A stretch of 64,000 nucleotides of DNA. Source: Dyadobacter sp. CY312. Its GTDB lineage: Bacteria; Bacteroidota; Bacteroidia; Cytophagales; Spirosomataceae. Under the pieces are notes generated by a model. That model saw nothing but the letters and a program-made list of their open reading frames with translations, did no database searches and was not told the origin of the DNA. Where the stretch lies: the NCBI RefSeq assembly GCF_021390535.1, contig NZ_JAJUXG010000013.1, forward strand, positions 1 through 64,000, read 5' to 3'. A program made the position numbers and the translations under genes. Shown one piece after another: positions 8,904-18,336 of the stretch. The stretch's first letter is position 1, and each line of letters starts with the position of its first letter.

Positions 8904-11228
8904 TTAAAACTCCCATCTGTAACTTAACACGGGAATGAGACCGAGCTGATATTGACGTACCACCCTTTTTTGAAGTGTGTCGTAATAACTGTAAGCTTCG
9001 TTTTTGGTACCGGAAATATTCTGGATATCCAGTGCAAGCGTCCGATTGTATTTTGTCTTGCTTTTTTTCCAGTAAATACGAATATCAGGACGGAAATAAT
9101 CTTTCATTTTGATTGAAAATGCCTGATCTTCAATATAAGTGGTTAGGCGGTTTGCAGCGGATGCTGTTACATCAATGGGTGTATCTCTGAATCCTCCAAC
9201 CCACAGAATTTTGGTATTAAATCCCCAGGTACTTTGTTCTCCCGACTTAAATTCCTTTCCTCCGGTGAAACTCAATGTATGCCTGCCGTTAAAACGACTG
9301 TCTCTTCTGATGCCATCACTGCCCTGATAGGTTGCGCTGTACAGCGAACCCGACAAAAGGATGTAATACTGATCCGTAAGTAGCTTCTGATACGTTGCCT
9401 CAACCCCATAGTTCCTGCCTTTGCCAGCATTGGTAAGGCTTCTGTTTACATCATTTTCAATGACATTAAGCGCTGAAAAAGAATTGCTGACCCCATTGCT
9501 CACCGGTACGTCATAGATATGCTGCCAATAGGCTTCCACTTTTAAACTGCTGTTTTTGGCAAAGTTTCTCTGATATCCTGCTACGAAATGATGCGACCTG
9601 GTGGGGCTGAGCCCGATGTTACCGGAAAATGTTGTCGTGCTTTGGTTGGACATGTACACCTGCGGCAACTGCAACTGGCTGTGAAGTCCGTATGAAAAAC
9701 TCAACTGCTGGCTATTGTCCAGTTGCCATTTAATCGCAGCTCGTGGTTCCAGGGAAAAAGATTCTCCCTCCTGCACGCCCATACTCAGCTTACTGATCAT
9801 GGCATGCATACCAATTTCGGAGGTAAGATTTTCCGTAAGTTTGGATGTCCAATTTACAAATGGCTGAGTCAGCCAGCCATCCAGTTCATTTTTATATTCT
9901 CCGTAGTATCTGTATTGACTAATCTGATCGTTCTGACGTGTCACATATAAACCCGCTTTTAATCTGTTTTTGTTATTGATCCGATGGGTTACATAAGTGC
10001 TCAGTGAAATGCGCCCCTTGTTTTGTTCATCCCGTTCGGTGAGGTTCCGGTTGTTTGCCGAGATGCTGACATCATAACTTTCTCTGGAAGTGGTCAGGCC
10101 CGAGGCAACGATGGTGGTGTTCCAGGCGGTGCGGTTCCCTAGCGGTAAAGTGTGGGAAATCCCCCCTGCTCCCATCTTATTTTTGAAAATAATATCCCTT
10201 CCGTCTTTCTGAAATTCCCAGGACACACTATCTCTGTCGGCAGTAAATACATTTTCGCTAATGCCACCCAACCCGAAAACAGTGAAGGTTCCGGTTTTAC
10301 CGGCTGGCAGATTAATGTTGAAAGAAAAGTCCTGAAACTTGTTAACCTCACCGCCAAAGTCCACCCCCATAGCGCCTAACAAGCCGGTGAATGAATAGCG
10401 GTAATTGGCAAGATAGGATGCTTTCGATTTCTTAGAGAAAGGGCCTTCTGCGGCAACATCAATTCCGATGAGACCAACCTGAGCTACAAATTCTGTTTTT
10501 TCATCGTTCCCCTTTCTCAGATTCATGTCCAGCACGCCAGATAAGGCATTGCCATATTGTGCAGGAAAAGCACCCGACATAAAGTATGAATTCGAAAGCA
10601 ACTGCGTGCTCAATATATTTACCCCGCCTCCCGTTGTGGTAACCCGGTCGCTGAAAGTACCTGCATTGGACAAATGGTTGGGATTTACAATCTCAATTCC
10701 TTCAAGCCGCCATTGCATTCCGTTGGGTGAATTTCCCCGAACCACAAGCCCGTTGGCCTGGTCGTTTGCTGCCGCCACACCCGGAAAAGACGTTGCCACA
10801 CGGGCAGGATCCAGATATGTTGCCGCATAGCGCAGTGTTTGCTCAATCGTAATTTCCTGCACACTATTGAAAGCGCCAGGTCGGTTGGTAGTCACCGTTG
10901 CAGCCTCCAGTTGTCGTCCGGACTGATGTAGCCTGATATCCTGTACATTCTCTTTTCCAGATTCAAGCAGTATTTCCGGGATGGTGATTGACTCATAACC
11001 GAGATATGAAACTGATAAAACGTATCTGCCCACGGGAAGTTTATCGAACCGAAAAGTGCCTTCATTCGAAGTATTTACTCCATTCACCTGGTTTTCAACA
11101 GCAACTGAGGCTCCTTCCAGCGGAAGACCCGTATCTGCGTCTTTTATCGTACCGCGAATGGTAGATGTATAAGTTTGAGCGAAAGCCAGAGAGGACGAAA
11201 GCAGGAGAAAAAGGAGAATTCGAATCAT
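8904..11228 (-). CDS. TonB-dependent outer-membrane receptor
   Basis: A 774-residue outer-membrane transporter that would import a large substrate using TonB energy. A signal peptide of about 17 residues (ends SLAFA) is followed by a carboxypeptidase-regulatory-like beta-sandwich (about 20-105, pattern GTIKDADTGLPLEGASVAVE). A plug domain (about 120-235) and a 22-strand-type barrel ending in aromatic WEF complete it. It is not a SusC: it is shorter, lacks the SusC plug signature and has no SusD beside it. It is convergent with the HEAT gene and divergent from a PepSY-like lipoprotein gene 159 bp away. The substrate (siderophore, metal, peptide or other) cannot be read from sequence. Confidence 0.92.
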   Translation of the reverse strand: MIRILLFLLLSSSLAFAQTYTSTIRGTIKDADTGLPLEGASVAVENQVNGVNTSNEGTFRFDKLPVGRYVLSVSYLGYESITIPEILLESGKENVQDIRLHQSGRQLEAATVTTNRPGAFNSVQEITIEQTLRYAATYLDPARVATSFPGVAAANDQANGLVVRGNSPNGMQWRLEGIEIVNPNHLSNAGTFSDRVTTTGGGVNILSTQLLSNSYFMSGAFPAQYGNALSGVLDMNLRKGNDEKTEFVAQVGLIGIDVAAEGPFSKKSKASYLANYRYSFTGLLGAMGVDFGGEVNKFQDFSFNINLPAGKTGTFTVFGLGGISENVFTADRDSVSWEFQKDGRDIIFKNKMGAGGISHTLPLGNRTAWNTTIVASGLTTSRESYDVSISANNRNLTERDEQNKGRISLSTYVTHRINNKNRLKAGLYVTRQNDQISQYRYYGEYKNELDGWLTQPFVNWTSKLTENLTSEIGMHAMISKLSMGVQEGESFSLEPRAAIKWQLDNSQQLSFSYGLHSQLQLPQVYMSNQSTTTFSGNIGLSPTRSHHFVAGYQRNFAKNSSLKVEAYWQHIYDVPVSNGVSNSFSALNVIENDVNRSLTNAGKGRNYGVEATYQKLLTDQYYILLSGSLYSATYQGSDGIRRDSRFNGRHTLSFTGGKEFKSGEQSTWGFNTKILWVGGFRDTPIDVTASAANRLTTYIEDQAFSIKMKDYFRPDIRIYWKKSKTKYNRTLALDIQNISGTKNEAYSYYDTLQKRVVRQYQLGLIPVLSYRWEF

Positions 11229-11387
11229 TTCAAAGTACAGGTAATTTCAATGCTGGCACAAAAATAGTATGTTCCTGCCTGTTTACCTGCGAAGACAAAT
11301 CTTAAATTTTCTCCCGATCGATAGGGGGAAGCTCATTCCGGATTGTCTCAGATCAAACTAATGAACAATTTATCTAACTGACACTTT

Positions 11388-11822
11388 ATGAAAATCGCAT
11401 TAACAAGCCTCGTATTCAGCCTGCTTTTAATAACTGGTTGCGACAAAGACAAAGTTGTAAACGAGAACGAATTACCAGGGGGAGCAAAGGAATTTGTGGA
11501 AGCTCACTTCCCGGCTGCCAATGTGCAGCAAGTGGTGAAAGAAAGGGACGATTTGCAGACAACATACGATGTGATTCTTGACAATCAGGTAAAACTGTCT
11601 TTTGACAAAGACGGAGACTGCTACGACGCTGAAAGCCCGGCTACTCTCAAACTGCCTGATTCGATGATACCTTCGAAGGTTCTGGAATACGTGAAGGCTA
11701 ATTACGCAGATCACTTTATAATTGAATGGGAAAAAGACAAAACGGATCAGGAAGTAAAACTTTCCAACCGTGTTGAGCTGGTATTTAATCTGAGTGGTTC
11801 GTTTTTGAGAATTGATAACTGA
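11388..11822 (+). CDS. PepSY-like (DUF2874-type) lipoprotein
   Basis: A 144-residue probable lipoprotein. The N-terminal signal ends in a lipobox with C18 (LLITGC). The mature part contains two similar ~60-residue beta-rich units. Each has the pattern of a residue run like AKEFVEAHFPAANVQQV or PSKVLEYVKANYADHFI followed by strands, matching the PepSY-like BLIP-fold family common in Bacteroidota. Its function in the cell is unknown; related proteins are periplasmic and sometimes act as inhibitors or binding modules. It is transcribed away from the TonB-dependent receptor. A terminator follows at about 11941-11979. Confidence 0.8.
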   Translation: MKIALTSLVFSLLLITGCDKDKVVNENELPGGAKEFVEAHFPAANVQQVVKERDDLQTTYDVILDNQVKLSFDKDGDCYDAESPATLKLPDSMIPSKVLEYVKANYADHFIIEWEKDKTDQEVKLSNRVELVFNLSGSFLRIDN

Positions 11823-11940
11823 TTAGCTCGTAGCCATTAGCTTTGAGCTAACCTTAAAACTGGTAATAGAAAGTTAAAAACATAGTATTAAAGGCGTAAG
11901 TATTTTGTCTCTGCCGGATTGAAATATTTAGCTATAAGAA

Positions 11941-11979
11941 AAAAAATGGCGGCCGTCCCAACAGGATTGCCGCCATTTT
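11941..11979. terminator. Bidirectional terminator between PepSY lipoprotein and susD
   Basis: A perfect 11-bp stem, AAAATGGCGGC (11943-11953) opposite GCCGCCATTTT (11969-11979), with a 15-base loop. On the minus strand it is followed by a long T run, a strong intrinsic terminator 21 bp after the susD stop. On the plus strand it ends in TTTT and may also serve the PepSY gene. Confidence 0.85.
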
Positions 11980-11999
11980 CTATTCAATATCACCCCTAT

Positions 12000-13772
12000 T
12001 TACCACCCAGGGTTCTGCCCCAATGCCGCATTACGGGTGCGGTCATTTTCCGGGATCGGATACAGATATTTTTTATCAGCCCATTCGCGTGCTCCCGGAT
12101 TCCACAACACTTCACCGGAAGTTCCGTTGGACAACTGAATTCGTCCCACAGCAGTGGAAGGTGAAACATCCACAAACGCAAGTCCTGGTGTGTTGGATGT
12201 AGGTTTTGTACCCTGATAAAAATATACATCCTTCACTCCGTCTCCATTCAGGTCATATTCACCCAAAGCAGGCACATACATTCCGTTTAATGTCGCTTGC
12301 TGAAACAATTCTCCCAATTTCCATCTTCTCAGATCACTCGGTCTCAGGCCTTCAAAAACCAGCTCAACCGCTCTTTCTCGCAAAACTTCCAGTAATACCG
12401 GGTTCGTGAACTTTCCTTTATAGAAATCCACCATGTAAGGGTCAGCCACTGTCGGCAAGGTTGTCAAAGTGGTACCGGTTATGCCCGCTCTTTTGCGCAA
12501 CGCACCAATGGTAGCAGTCCAGTCTGCGTTTGTGATTGTACCTAGTTCTGCAAGTGCTTCTGCCTTATTCAGCAACACTTCTCCCCAACGCATTACAATG
12601 TGAGCGTTGTCATTTCTGCTTTCATCATCATAAGGAAAACGTTCATCATAACACCATTTTATAGGCTGGTAGCCGGTATAAGTCTGGCTAAAATTCGGAG
12701 GAGCCACCACTGAAACTCCATTTTCGGTGCGACGGTAGTCCCCAAGTCTGATAGTCTGCTTCAAACGTAAATCTCTGTTTTTAACTTCCTCGACAAAGGG
12801 GGTCGTTTTATAACCTGCATTGCTTGTGAAAGAAGTTCCATCCAGATTCAGGTAGGTATTCACAAAACGGCGGGTAAGGCTTGGACGGTTCCCGTAGGTC
12901 GGGCTTATAAACCGGCGGTTGGCTGAACTGAATACCTGCAAGTTTGCACTCAATGCAACAGACAAGATCGTTTCATCGGCAAAGGCGCTCTTGGCTATAA
13001 ACATTTCCCTGTACGACGTATTCTGATTCGCTCCCGTATGCAGTGTAAATCCGGTGATGGCATTAGCCTCTTTTACTACCTCCTCAAACCAGGCATTTGC
13101 TGTGGATTGTTTGTTGTAATTCGTATGATATTTACGCAAAGAAGCTTCAAACAAACAGATTCTCGTCTTATAAGCCCGCGCCACATTTTTGGTAATCCTT
13201 GTAGTACTTGGATCTGAGTTAAGAGTGATGTTTTCAATAGCGAAATTAAGGTCAGCTAACACCTTGTCCATTACTTCAAAACGATCATCCCGTTTCGCGT
13301 TCAATTTCTCCTTATCGTTCACATCAATGGTTCTCTCAATCCAGGGAACATCTCCAAATCTTTTCACCTTATCGAAGTAGAACAGTGCTCTGAAAAACCG
13401 GGCTACACCTATGTAATGGTTTCTGGTAGCCACAGGACTTGTCTCCGCACTCTCAATAAAGTAGTTGATATTACGCAATTTGTCCCACTCCCACCCTGTA
13501 CTTGTAATCGAACTCAGCGCATTGGGAGCCAGGTAATTATCCACACCATTGCGGGCAATAAGATCCGAATTATCGTCCTCCTGAAATACTCCAATATCGG
13601 GTTCCGGAAGTATTTTGTAAAAAGAGTTAGCGTAAAGTTCAAGACCACTTTCAGAGCCAAAAACGGCTTGGTTTGTAGCTGTATCCACGGGCGTTTCACC
13701 CAAATCGCAGGAGCTTACGGCAACAACAAAAATTGCTGCCAGCGTATAGTTAAATAGCTTTATGTTTTTCAT
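12000..13772 (-). CDS. RagB/SusD-family surface lipoprotein
   Basis: A 590-residue outer-membrane lipoprotein that binds nutrient (usually a glycan) at the cell surface and forms the lid of its SusC partner. The signal ends in lipobox SSC with C22. The fold has the expected N-terminal TPR-like helical part and a C-terminal RagB/SusD region with typical motifs such as RWGEVLLNKAEALAELG, ERAVELVFEGLRPSDLRRW and NPGW at the end. It starts 6 bp after the SusC stop, so the two are co-translated. No glycosidase, sulfatase, ECF sigma factor or SusR-like regulator lies beside the pair, so the substrate is unknown. Confidence 0.96.
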   Translation of the reverse strand: MKNIKLFNYTLAAIFVVAVSSCDLGETPVDTATNQAVFGSESGLELYANSFYKILPEPDIGVFQEDDNSDLIARNGVDNYLAPNALSSITSTGWEWDKLRNINYFIESAETSPVATRNHYIGVARFFRALFYFDKVKRFGDVPWIERTIDVNDKEKLNAKRDDRFEVMDKVLADLNFAIENITLNSDPSTTRITKNVARAYKTRICLFEASLRKYHTNYNKQSTANAWFEEVVKEANAITGFTLHTGANQNTSYREMFIAKSAFADETILSVALSANLQVFSSANRRFISPTYGNRPSLTRRFVNTYLNLDGTSFTSNAGYKTTPFVEEVKNRDLRLKQTIRLGDYRRTENGVSVVAPPNFSQTYTGYQPIKWCYDERFPYDDESRNDNAHIVMRWGEVLLNKAEALAELGTITNADWTATIGALRKRAGITGTTLTTLPTVADPYMVDFYKGKFTNPVLLEVLRERAVELVFEGLRPSDLRRWKLGELFQQATLNGMYVPALGEYDLNGDGVKDVYFYQGTKPTSNTPGLAFVDVSPSTAVGRIQLSNGTSGEVLWNPGAREWADKKYLYPIPENDRTRNAALGQNPGW

Positions 13773-13778
13773 CGTAAA

Positions 13779-16700
13779 TCAAAAGTTAATGGTTAAACCA
13801 ACTGATACCGCTTTAAGCATGGGATAGTTGTAACCGTCGCCACTTGTTCCTTTTCCGTCACTACTCAAATCTCTGTCGGAGCCGTAGATGTTCGTAACAT
13901 CTGTATCCTTGGTCCACTTGTACATCGGCGACCACGTCCAGAGATTTTCTCCCGACAAATACACTTTCACGTCACGCGCATGGATTTTGGAAAGCAGGCG
14001 CTGCGGTATGGTATAGCCAATCTGTAAATTTCGCAAACGGATGTAAGCGGCATTTTGCAGGAAGCGGTCATTCGGAGTACTCATCGCACGGTTTGCTCCC
14101 TGAGCCTGATAACCCACCAGACGTGGCAGATAAGCATCAAAATTACCCAACTCTTCACGGAACATATTGTCTTTCTGCCAACGTGGGTAGGCGTTGTAAG
14201 GACGATTATATTGTCCCCAGAAACGTCCCTCAGCCGAAGGATAATAATCCTGTTTCATCACACCCTGCAAAAAACCTGAAACGAAGAACCCACTCCAGTC
14301 TCCGGAAAGACTCAATCCATAGGTATACCGTGGTTCAGCATTACCTATAATTGATTTATCGCCTGAATCTCCCACACGGTTAGATCCCTGATAAATAATG
14401 TTATCGCCATCAAGATTTTTGAATTTAAGATCTCCCGGATAATTTTTTCTGGTATTGGTAGCCTGCACGTTGGCCTGCGAAGGTGAATTTGCGATTTCAT
14501 CCAACGACCTGAACAAGCCTTCAACCTGATAACCCCAGATCTCCCCGATTTTCTTCCCCTCATAATGATCCGTCAGCAACTTGTCAGTATTGTTGTATTT
14601 GGTAATTACCGCAGTGTAATCTGCCAGAGTGAAGCGTACATTATAATTAAATGGTTTTGAAGCGAGCTTAAACTGGTCTGCCCAGGTTAATGAAAGCTCC
14701 CAACCCGTGGTTCTCATATCCGCATAGTTACCCTTCGGCACTCCGGTTCCAAATACTGCCGGAACGGTTGGTCCGACAGTGAACATATCGGTTGTCCAGC
14801 GGCGATACAGGTCGGCAACGAGAGAAAGTTTCCCATTCAAACTCTGCAAATCCAAACCAACGTTGCCGCTCGTTGAAGTCTCCCAGGTAAGCTCGTTAGG
14901 TACAACTCCCGGCTGGCTCGTTAGCTGCGGACGAATGCCATTGATCACACGGTCAGACTGCAAGATTTCGAATTTCTCATTGAACGAATAGGGATTAATG
15001 TTACCATTACCCAGCGAACCATAAGAAGCGCGTAACTTCACATTTGACAACGCCTTTGTATTCACCTTCCAGAATGGCTCCTCAGAAAGCCTCCATCCTA
15101 CGGAAGCAGACGGGAAGAATGCCCATTGCTGGTTGGTTGGAAACTTGGATGAACCATCATAACGGCCATTTACTTCCAACAGATAACGTTCACGGAAGTT
15201 GTAGTTCATTCTGAAAAACCCACCTGCAACTGCCCATTTTTGATAACCTCCCGTAGTTACAATACTTTGTCCCAATGCCAGGCTTATGTCATCAGCATCT
15301 GCATATACAATTCCGTTTCGCTGAGCTGTGAGGTTATTGAAAAGCGAACGTTCGTAATTAAATCCTACCAGGAAGCCAAAATTATGCGTCGAGTTAAAGG
15401 ATTTTACATAATCGGCGTACACGTTGGTGGCAATGTACTGGGTCGTTCTTTTTCTTTCCTGAATGTCATTTGTATTTGTTCCTGTGTAACCAAATACACC
15501 CTTTGTACGGCTGTAAGGAACCTGCACCCGATTTTGCTGATTGGCGATATCATTGCTTTGGAAAGTAAAATCTCCCCGGATAATCAAACTTTTGTCAAAG
15601 AACTCTGATTTTGCGGAAACCCTGTTTCTCAGAAATCTTTGAATGTTGTCCACTCCATTTTTCCCGATGTAATAGTCACCCACAGTATACGCAGCAGAGA
15701 AAGACAACGTTCCGTCCGGGTTTAACATCGGAGCCAGCGGGTGCCCTTCATCAGCAATATTTCTCCATATACCACTTCCCTCACCCACATTAATGGGCTG
15801 ATGGTATTTCGTGTGAGAATACTCCATATTGTTTTCAACTTTCAACCACGGCGTAAGCTGTATTGCTCCCTTTGCCCGCATGTTGTACATCCGGTAGTCG
15901 TCGCTGTTGTACCGGAACAAACCTTCCTGACCATTGTAACGCCCGCTCAGGTAAAACGTAGCCTTCTCACTTCCACCCGACAGGGAAAGATTGTGGTCCT
16001 GCGTACTGATCCGTGGTTTGTACAGCTCCTTATACCAGTCTGTGCTGTAATAGTACTGATACTCATTCGTGTTCGGATTTACTTCCACTCTTGGCAGAGA
16101 AGGATCTTCGTAGCGCCTCTTGATCTCAGCAAGATAAGCGGGAGAAAAACTGATCGTTTTGTTAATTGCCGTCGGAGTACTTCCGTTGTCGTTCCAGCGC
16201 GACCAGGCATCACTGAAACCCTGCGCCCACGGATAGGAATCCGTAATATTATCCGGTACTTCGGTAGGCGTTTTAAGTGAATAATTTGCCGAATAAGTGA
16301 TGTTCGTCTTGCCCGACTTTGCCGATTTGGTGGTGATCAGTACCACACCGTAAGCCGCCCTCGCTCCGTAAATAGAAGCCGATGAAGCGTCTTTTAGAAC
16401 CGATACGCTTTCGATGTCATTGGGGTTCAGCATACGTGGATCACCTTCCACGTTATCTATCAAAACCAAAGCATTTCCTCCCTGCCCAATCGAAGTAGTA
16501 CCTCTGATGTTAAATGAGGGCGACTGAGTTGGTTTTCCATCTAACAGGTTAAGATTGAGGTTGGGTATAGCTCCAACCAACCCCTGCGCAATATTGGGAA
16601 TGGGCCGGTTTTGGAAAAACTCCTCTCCAACCTGATCCACGGCGCCGGTCAGGTTTGCCTTTTTCTGAGTTCCATAACCTACCACCACTACTTCTGAAAG

Positions 16701-17108
16701 TGCTTTGGTATCAGCAACAAGGTTTACGTCAATTACACTTTTGGTTCCGCTCATCTCTTCAATGGTGAGATAACCCACAAATGAAAATACCAGAGTAGCA
16801 CCATCATCGGGCACATCCAGCGAATAATTACCGTCTACATCGGTAACTGTCCCGACCTGAGACCCTTTGATCAGAATGTTGACCCCGGGAAGCCCCTGTT
16901 TATTGGCTGCATCCACCACTTTACCTGTGATTTTCCGTTCAGCTACTGCCGGGTTTTGCTGTGAGACATACGAACTTCCCAGGTTGGCCGGGGAAATGGG
17001 AGTATTTGCCCAAACCGCACCATGAGCCATGGCTACAATTGCAAGTTGGACGAGAGATTTGTCGAGAGATTTCATAACCGAAATCCTCCTGTCTTTAAAA
17101 AGGGACAT
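13779..17108 (-). CDS. SusC/RagA-family TonB-linked outer-membrane protein
   Basis: A large outer-membrane transporter of 1109 residues, normal for SusC. It starts with a signal region (an in-frame ATG at 17075, giving MKSLDKSLVQ, may be the true start). Next come a carboxypeptidase-regulatory-like domain (pattern KITGKVVDAANKQGLPGVNI) and the SusC plug with the signature SEVVVVGYGTQKKANLTGAV. A long barrel follows, ending in VGLTINF. With SusD it makes an energised importer for an oligosaccharide or peptide-type ligand. It is first in the operon, and more than 800 bp of non-coding DNA lies upstream. Substrate not deducible. Confidence 0.96.
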   Translation of the reverse strand: MSLFKDRRISVMKSLDKSLVQLAIVAMAHGAVWANTPISPANLGSSYVSQQNPAVAERKITGKVVDAANKQGLPGVNILIKGSQVGTVTDVDGNYSLDVPDDGATLVFSFVGYLTIEEMSGTKSVIDVNLVADTKALSEVVVVGYGTQKKANLTGAVDQVGEEFFQNRPIPNIAQGLVGAIPNLNLNLLDGKPTQSPSFNIRGTTSIGQGGNALVLIDNVEGDPRMLNPNDIESVSVLKDASSASIYGARAAYGVVLITTKSAKSGKTNITYSANYSLKTPTEVPDNITDSYPWAQGFSDAWSRWNDNGSTPTAINKTISFSPAYLAEIKRRYEDPSLPRVEVNPNTNEYQYYYSTDWYKELYKPRISTQDHNLSLSGGSEKATFYLSGRYNGQEGLFRYNSDDYRMYNMRAKGAIQLTPWLKVENNMEYSHTKYHQPINVGEGSGIWRNIADEGHPLAPMLNPDGTLSFSAAYTVGDYYIGKNGVDNIQRFLRNRVSAKSEFFDKSLIIRGDFTFQSNDIANQQNRVQVPYSRTKGVFGYTGTNTNDIQERKRTTQYIATNVYADYVKSFNSTHNFGFLVGFNYERSLFNNLTAQRNGIVYADADDISLALGQSIVTTGGYQKWAVAGGFFRMNYNFRERYLLEVNGRYDGSSKFPTNQQWAFFPSASVGWRLSEEPFWKVNTKALSNVKLRASYGSLGNGNINPYSFNEKFEILQSDRVINGIRPQLTSQPGVVPNELTWETSTSGNVGLDLQSLNGKLSLVADLYRRWTTDMFTVGPTVPAVFGTGVPKGNYADMRTTGWELSLTWADQFKLASKPFNYNVRFTLADYTAVITKYNNTDKLLTDHYEGKKIGEIWGYQVEGLFRSLDEIANSPSQANVQATNTRKNYPGDLKFKNLDGDNIIYQGSNRVGDSGDKSIIGNAEPRYTYGLSLSGDWSGFFVSGFLQGVMKQDYYPSAEGRFWGQYNRPYNAYPRWQKDNMFREELGNFDAYLPRLVGYQAQGANRAMSTPNDRFLQNAAYIRLRNLQIGYTIPQRLLSKIHARDVKVYLSGENLWTWSPMYKWTKDTDVTNIYGSDRDLSSDGKGTSGDGYNYPMLKAVSVGLTINF

Positions 17109-17881
17109 AGATGATTTGTTTTATTCTAAAGAAATTCAACAGAACTAAAGGACATTACCCGGTCGATCCCGGTTCACATAGTTACCTTGAAAACGGTGAC
17201 TTACATCACATTACGATTTAAGCAGTTATGTACCTTGTTTATTCATGGTGCTGAGTAAAGTTGTATGTTAAAATCAGATGAATGCATATTGTTTGAAAAA
17301 CGATGGAGATCACCTTTCGAAAAAGACACCTATTACTATATACGCAGTAGACAATACTTAACAACCAATATGTTTTACAGAGAAGGGAAACAATATCGAA
17401 AAGCAGGATGAGACAGATGAATAATGCTCAACCAACCATTCTGACCGCAAAGTTGTACATTTTTGAGGTACCTGAGTTTCCGCTAATCTCTTATTAACAA
17501 TTTGATAATTTAGTATCAGAATGCCTGAAGAGCGAATAGATTGATTTACAGTTTGTACCTGTTGCGGTAAGAATTCAGCGGCAACTTACGCAGGTATAAC
17601 ATGGAAAAGGGCAAGGCCGTTGTGTGAAATGACGTATACATTCTCATAATTGGTCAGGTTTAGGTTTTTCTAAAAGTATTAATTATTCTTTAAATTATCC
17701 TAAAAAATTACATTTTAATAATCTTCTCCCTTTTTTAAAGCCTCCATTTTCACCATAACCAGCCACGATGTCAGCGCTTTAAACGTAATGCACAAAATTG
17801 ATATCCCTAGGATAGATCTGGGATAACATTTTCAAAAAAAAATAAAAATTCCAACAAAATATATGAGAATAAAAATTAATA
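17109..17881. other. Long intergenic region upstream of susC and blaI-like gene
   Basis: About 770 bp between divergent transcription units with no credible gene on either strand. It is AT-rich toward the BlaI side. A small inverted repeat, TATCCC (17801-17806) and GGGATA (17819-17824) around a CCTAGG core, is the only structured element noticed besides the BlaI operator. I found no convincing TAnnTTTG box for susC. Confidence 0.4.
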
Positions 17882-17897
17882 CTCTACATTTGTAGAG
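17882..17897. promoter_or_regulatory. BlaI/MecI-type operator overlapping a -7 box
   Basis: A perfect palindrome CTCTACA-TT-TGTAGAG, whose core TACA..TGTA matches the known operator core of BlaI/MecI repressors. It lies 25 bp before the start of a BlaI-family gene. It also contains TACATTTG (17885-17892), a match to the Bacteroidota -7 consensus, so a bound repressor would cover the promoter. Autoregulation of the downstream three-gene operon is the natural reading. Confidence 0.8.
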
Positions 17898-17921
17898 CAT
17901 GATAGACAAACATAGAATCGC

Positions 17922-18299
17922 ATGATACAATTGAGTAAAACCGAAGAACAACTGATGGACTATTTATGGAAAGCGGAAAAAGCTTTTATGAAAGACCTGA
18001 TTGATTCATTTCCCGAACCAAAGCCCGCCACCACCACGGTTGCTACGCTTTTAAAACGAATGCAGGATAAGGGTTTTGTGGGTTACACACTTTACGGAAA
18101 CTCCCGGGAATACTACCCTATTGTCCCAAAAACGGAGTATTTCTCCAAGCAGGTTGGGGGAATGATCAAAACTTTTTTCAATGACTCCGTGTCTCAGTTC
18201 GGCTCTTTTTTCGCAAAGGATACGAACATGAGCACGGCAGAATTGGAGGAATTGCGGAATATTATAGAGATAGAAATAAACAGAAAAAAAAGCGAGTAA
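17922..18299 (+). CDS. BlaI/MecI/CopY-family transcriptional repressor
   Basis: A 125-residue winged-helix repressor of typical length. Residues about 5-75 form the DNA-binding domain, with the family pattern LSKTEEQLMDYLWK at the start, TVATLLKRMQDKGFV in the recognition part, and a dimerising helical C-terminus. In the known Bla/Mec systems such a repressor is cleaved after its membrane partner senses a signal. Here the partner is probably the M56 protein two genes downstream. A perfect TACA..TGTA palindrome lies just upstream, indicating autoregulation. No beta-lactamase gene is adjacent, so the regulated function need not be antibiotic resistance. Confidence 0.93.
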   Translation: MIQLSKTEEQLMDYLWKAEKAFMKDLIDSFPEPKPATTTVATLLKRMQDKGFVGYTLYGNSREYYPIVPKTEYFSKQVGGMIKTFFNDSVSQFGSFFAKDTNMSTAELEELRNIIEIEINRKKSE

Positions 18300-18336
18300 A
18301 AAAAGTATCTTAACTCAAAATCAAACGCATTCAGCC

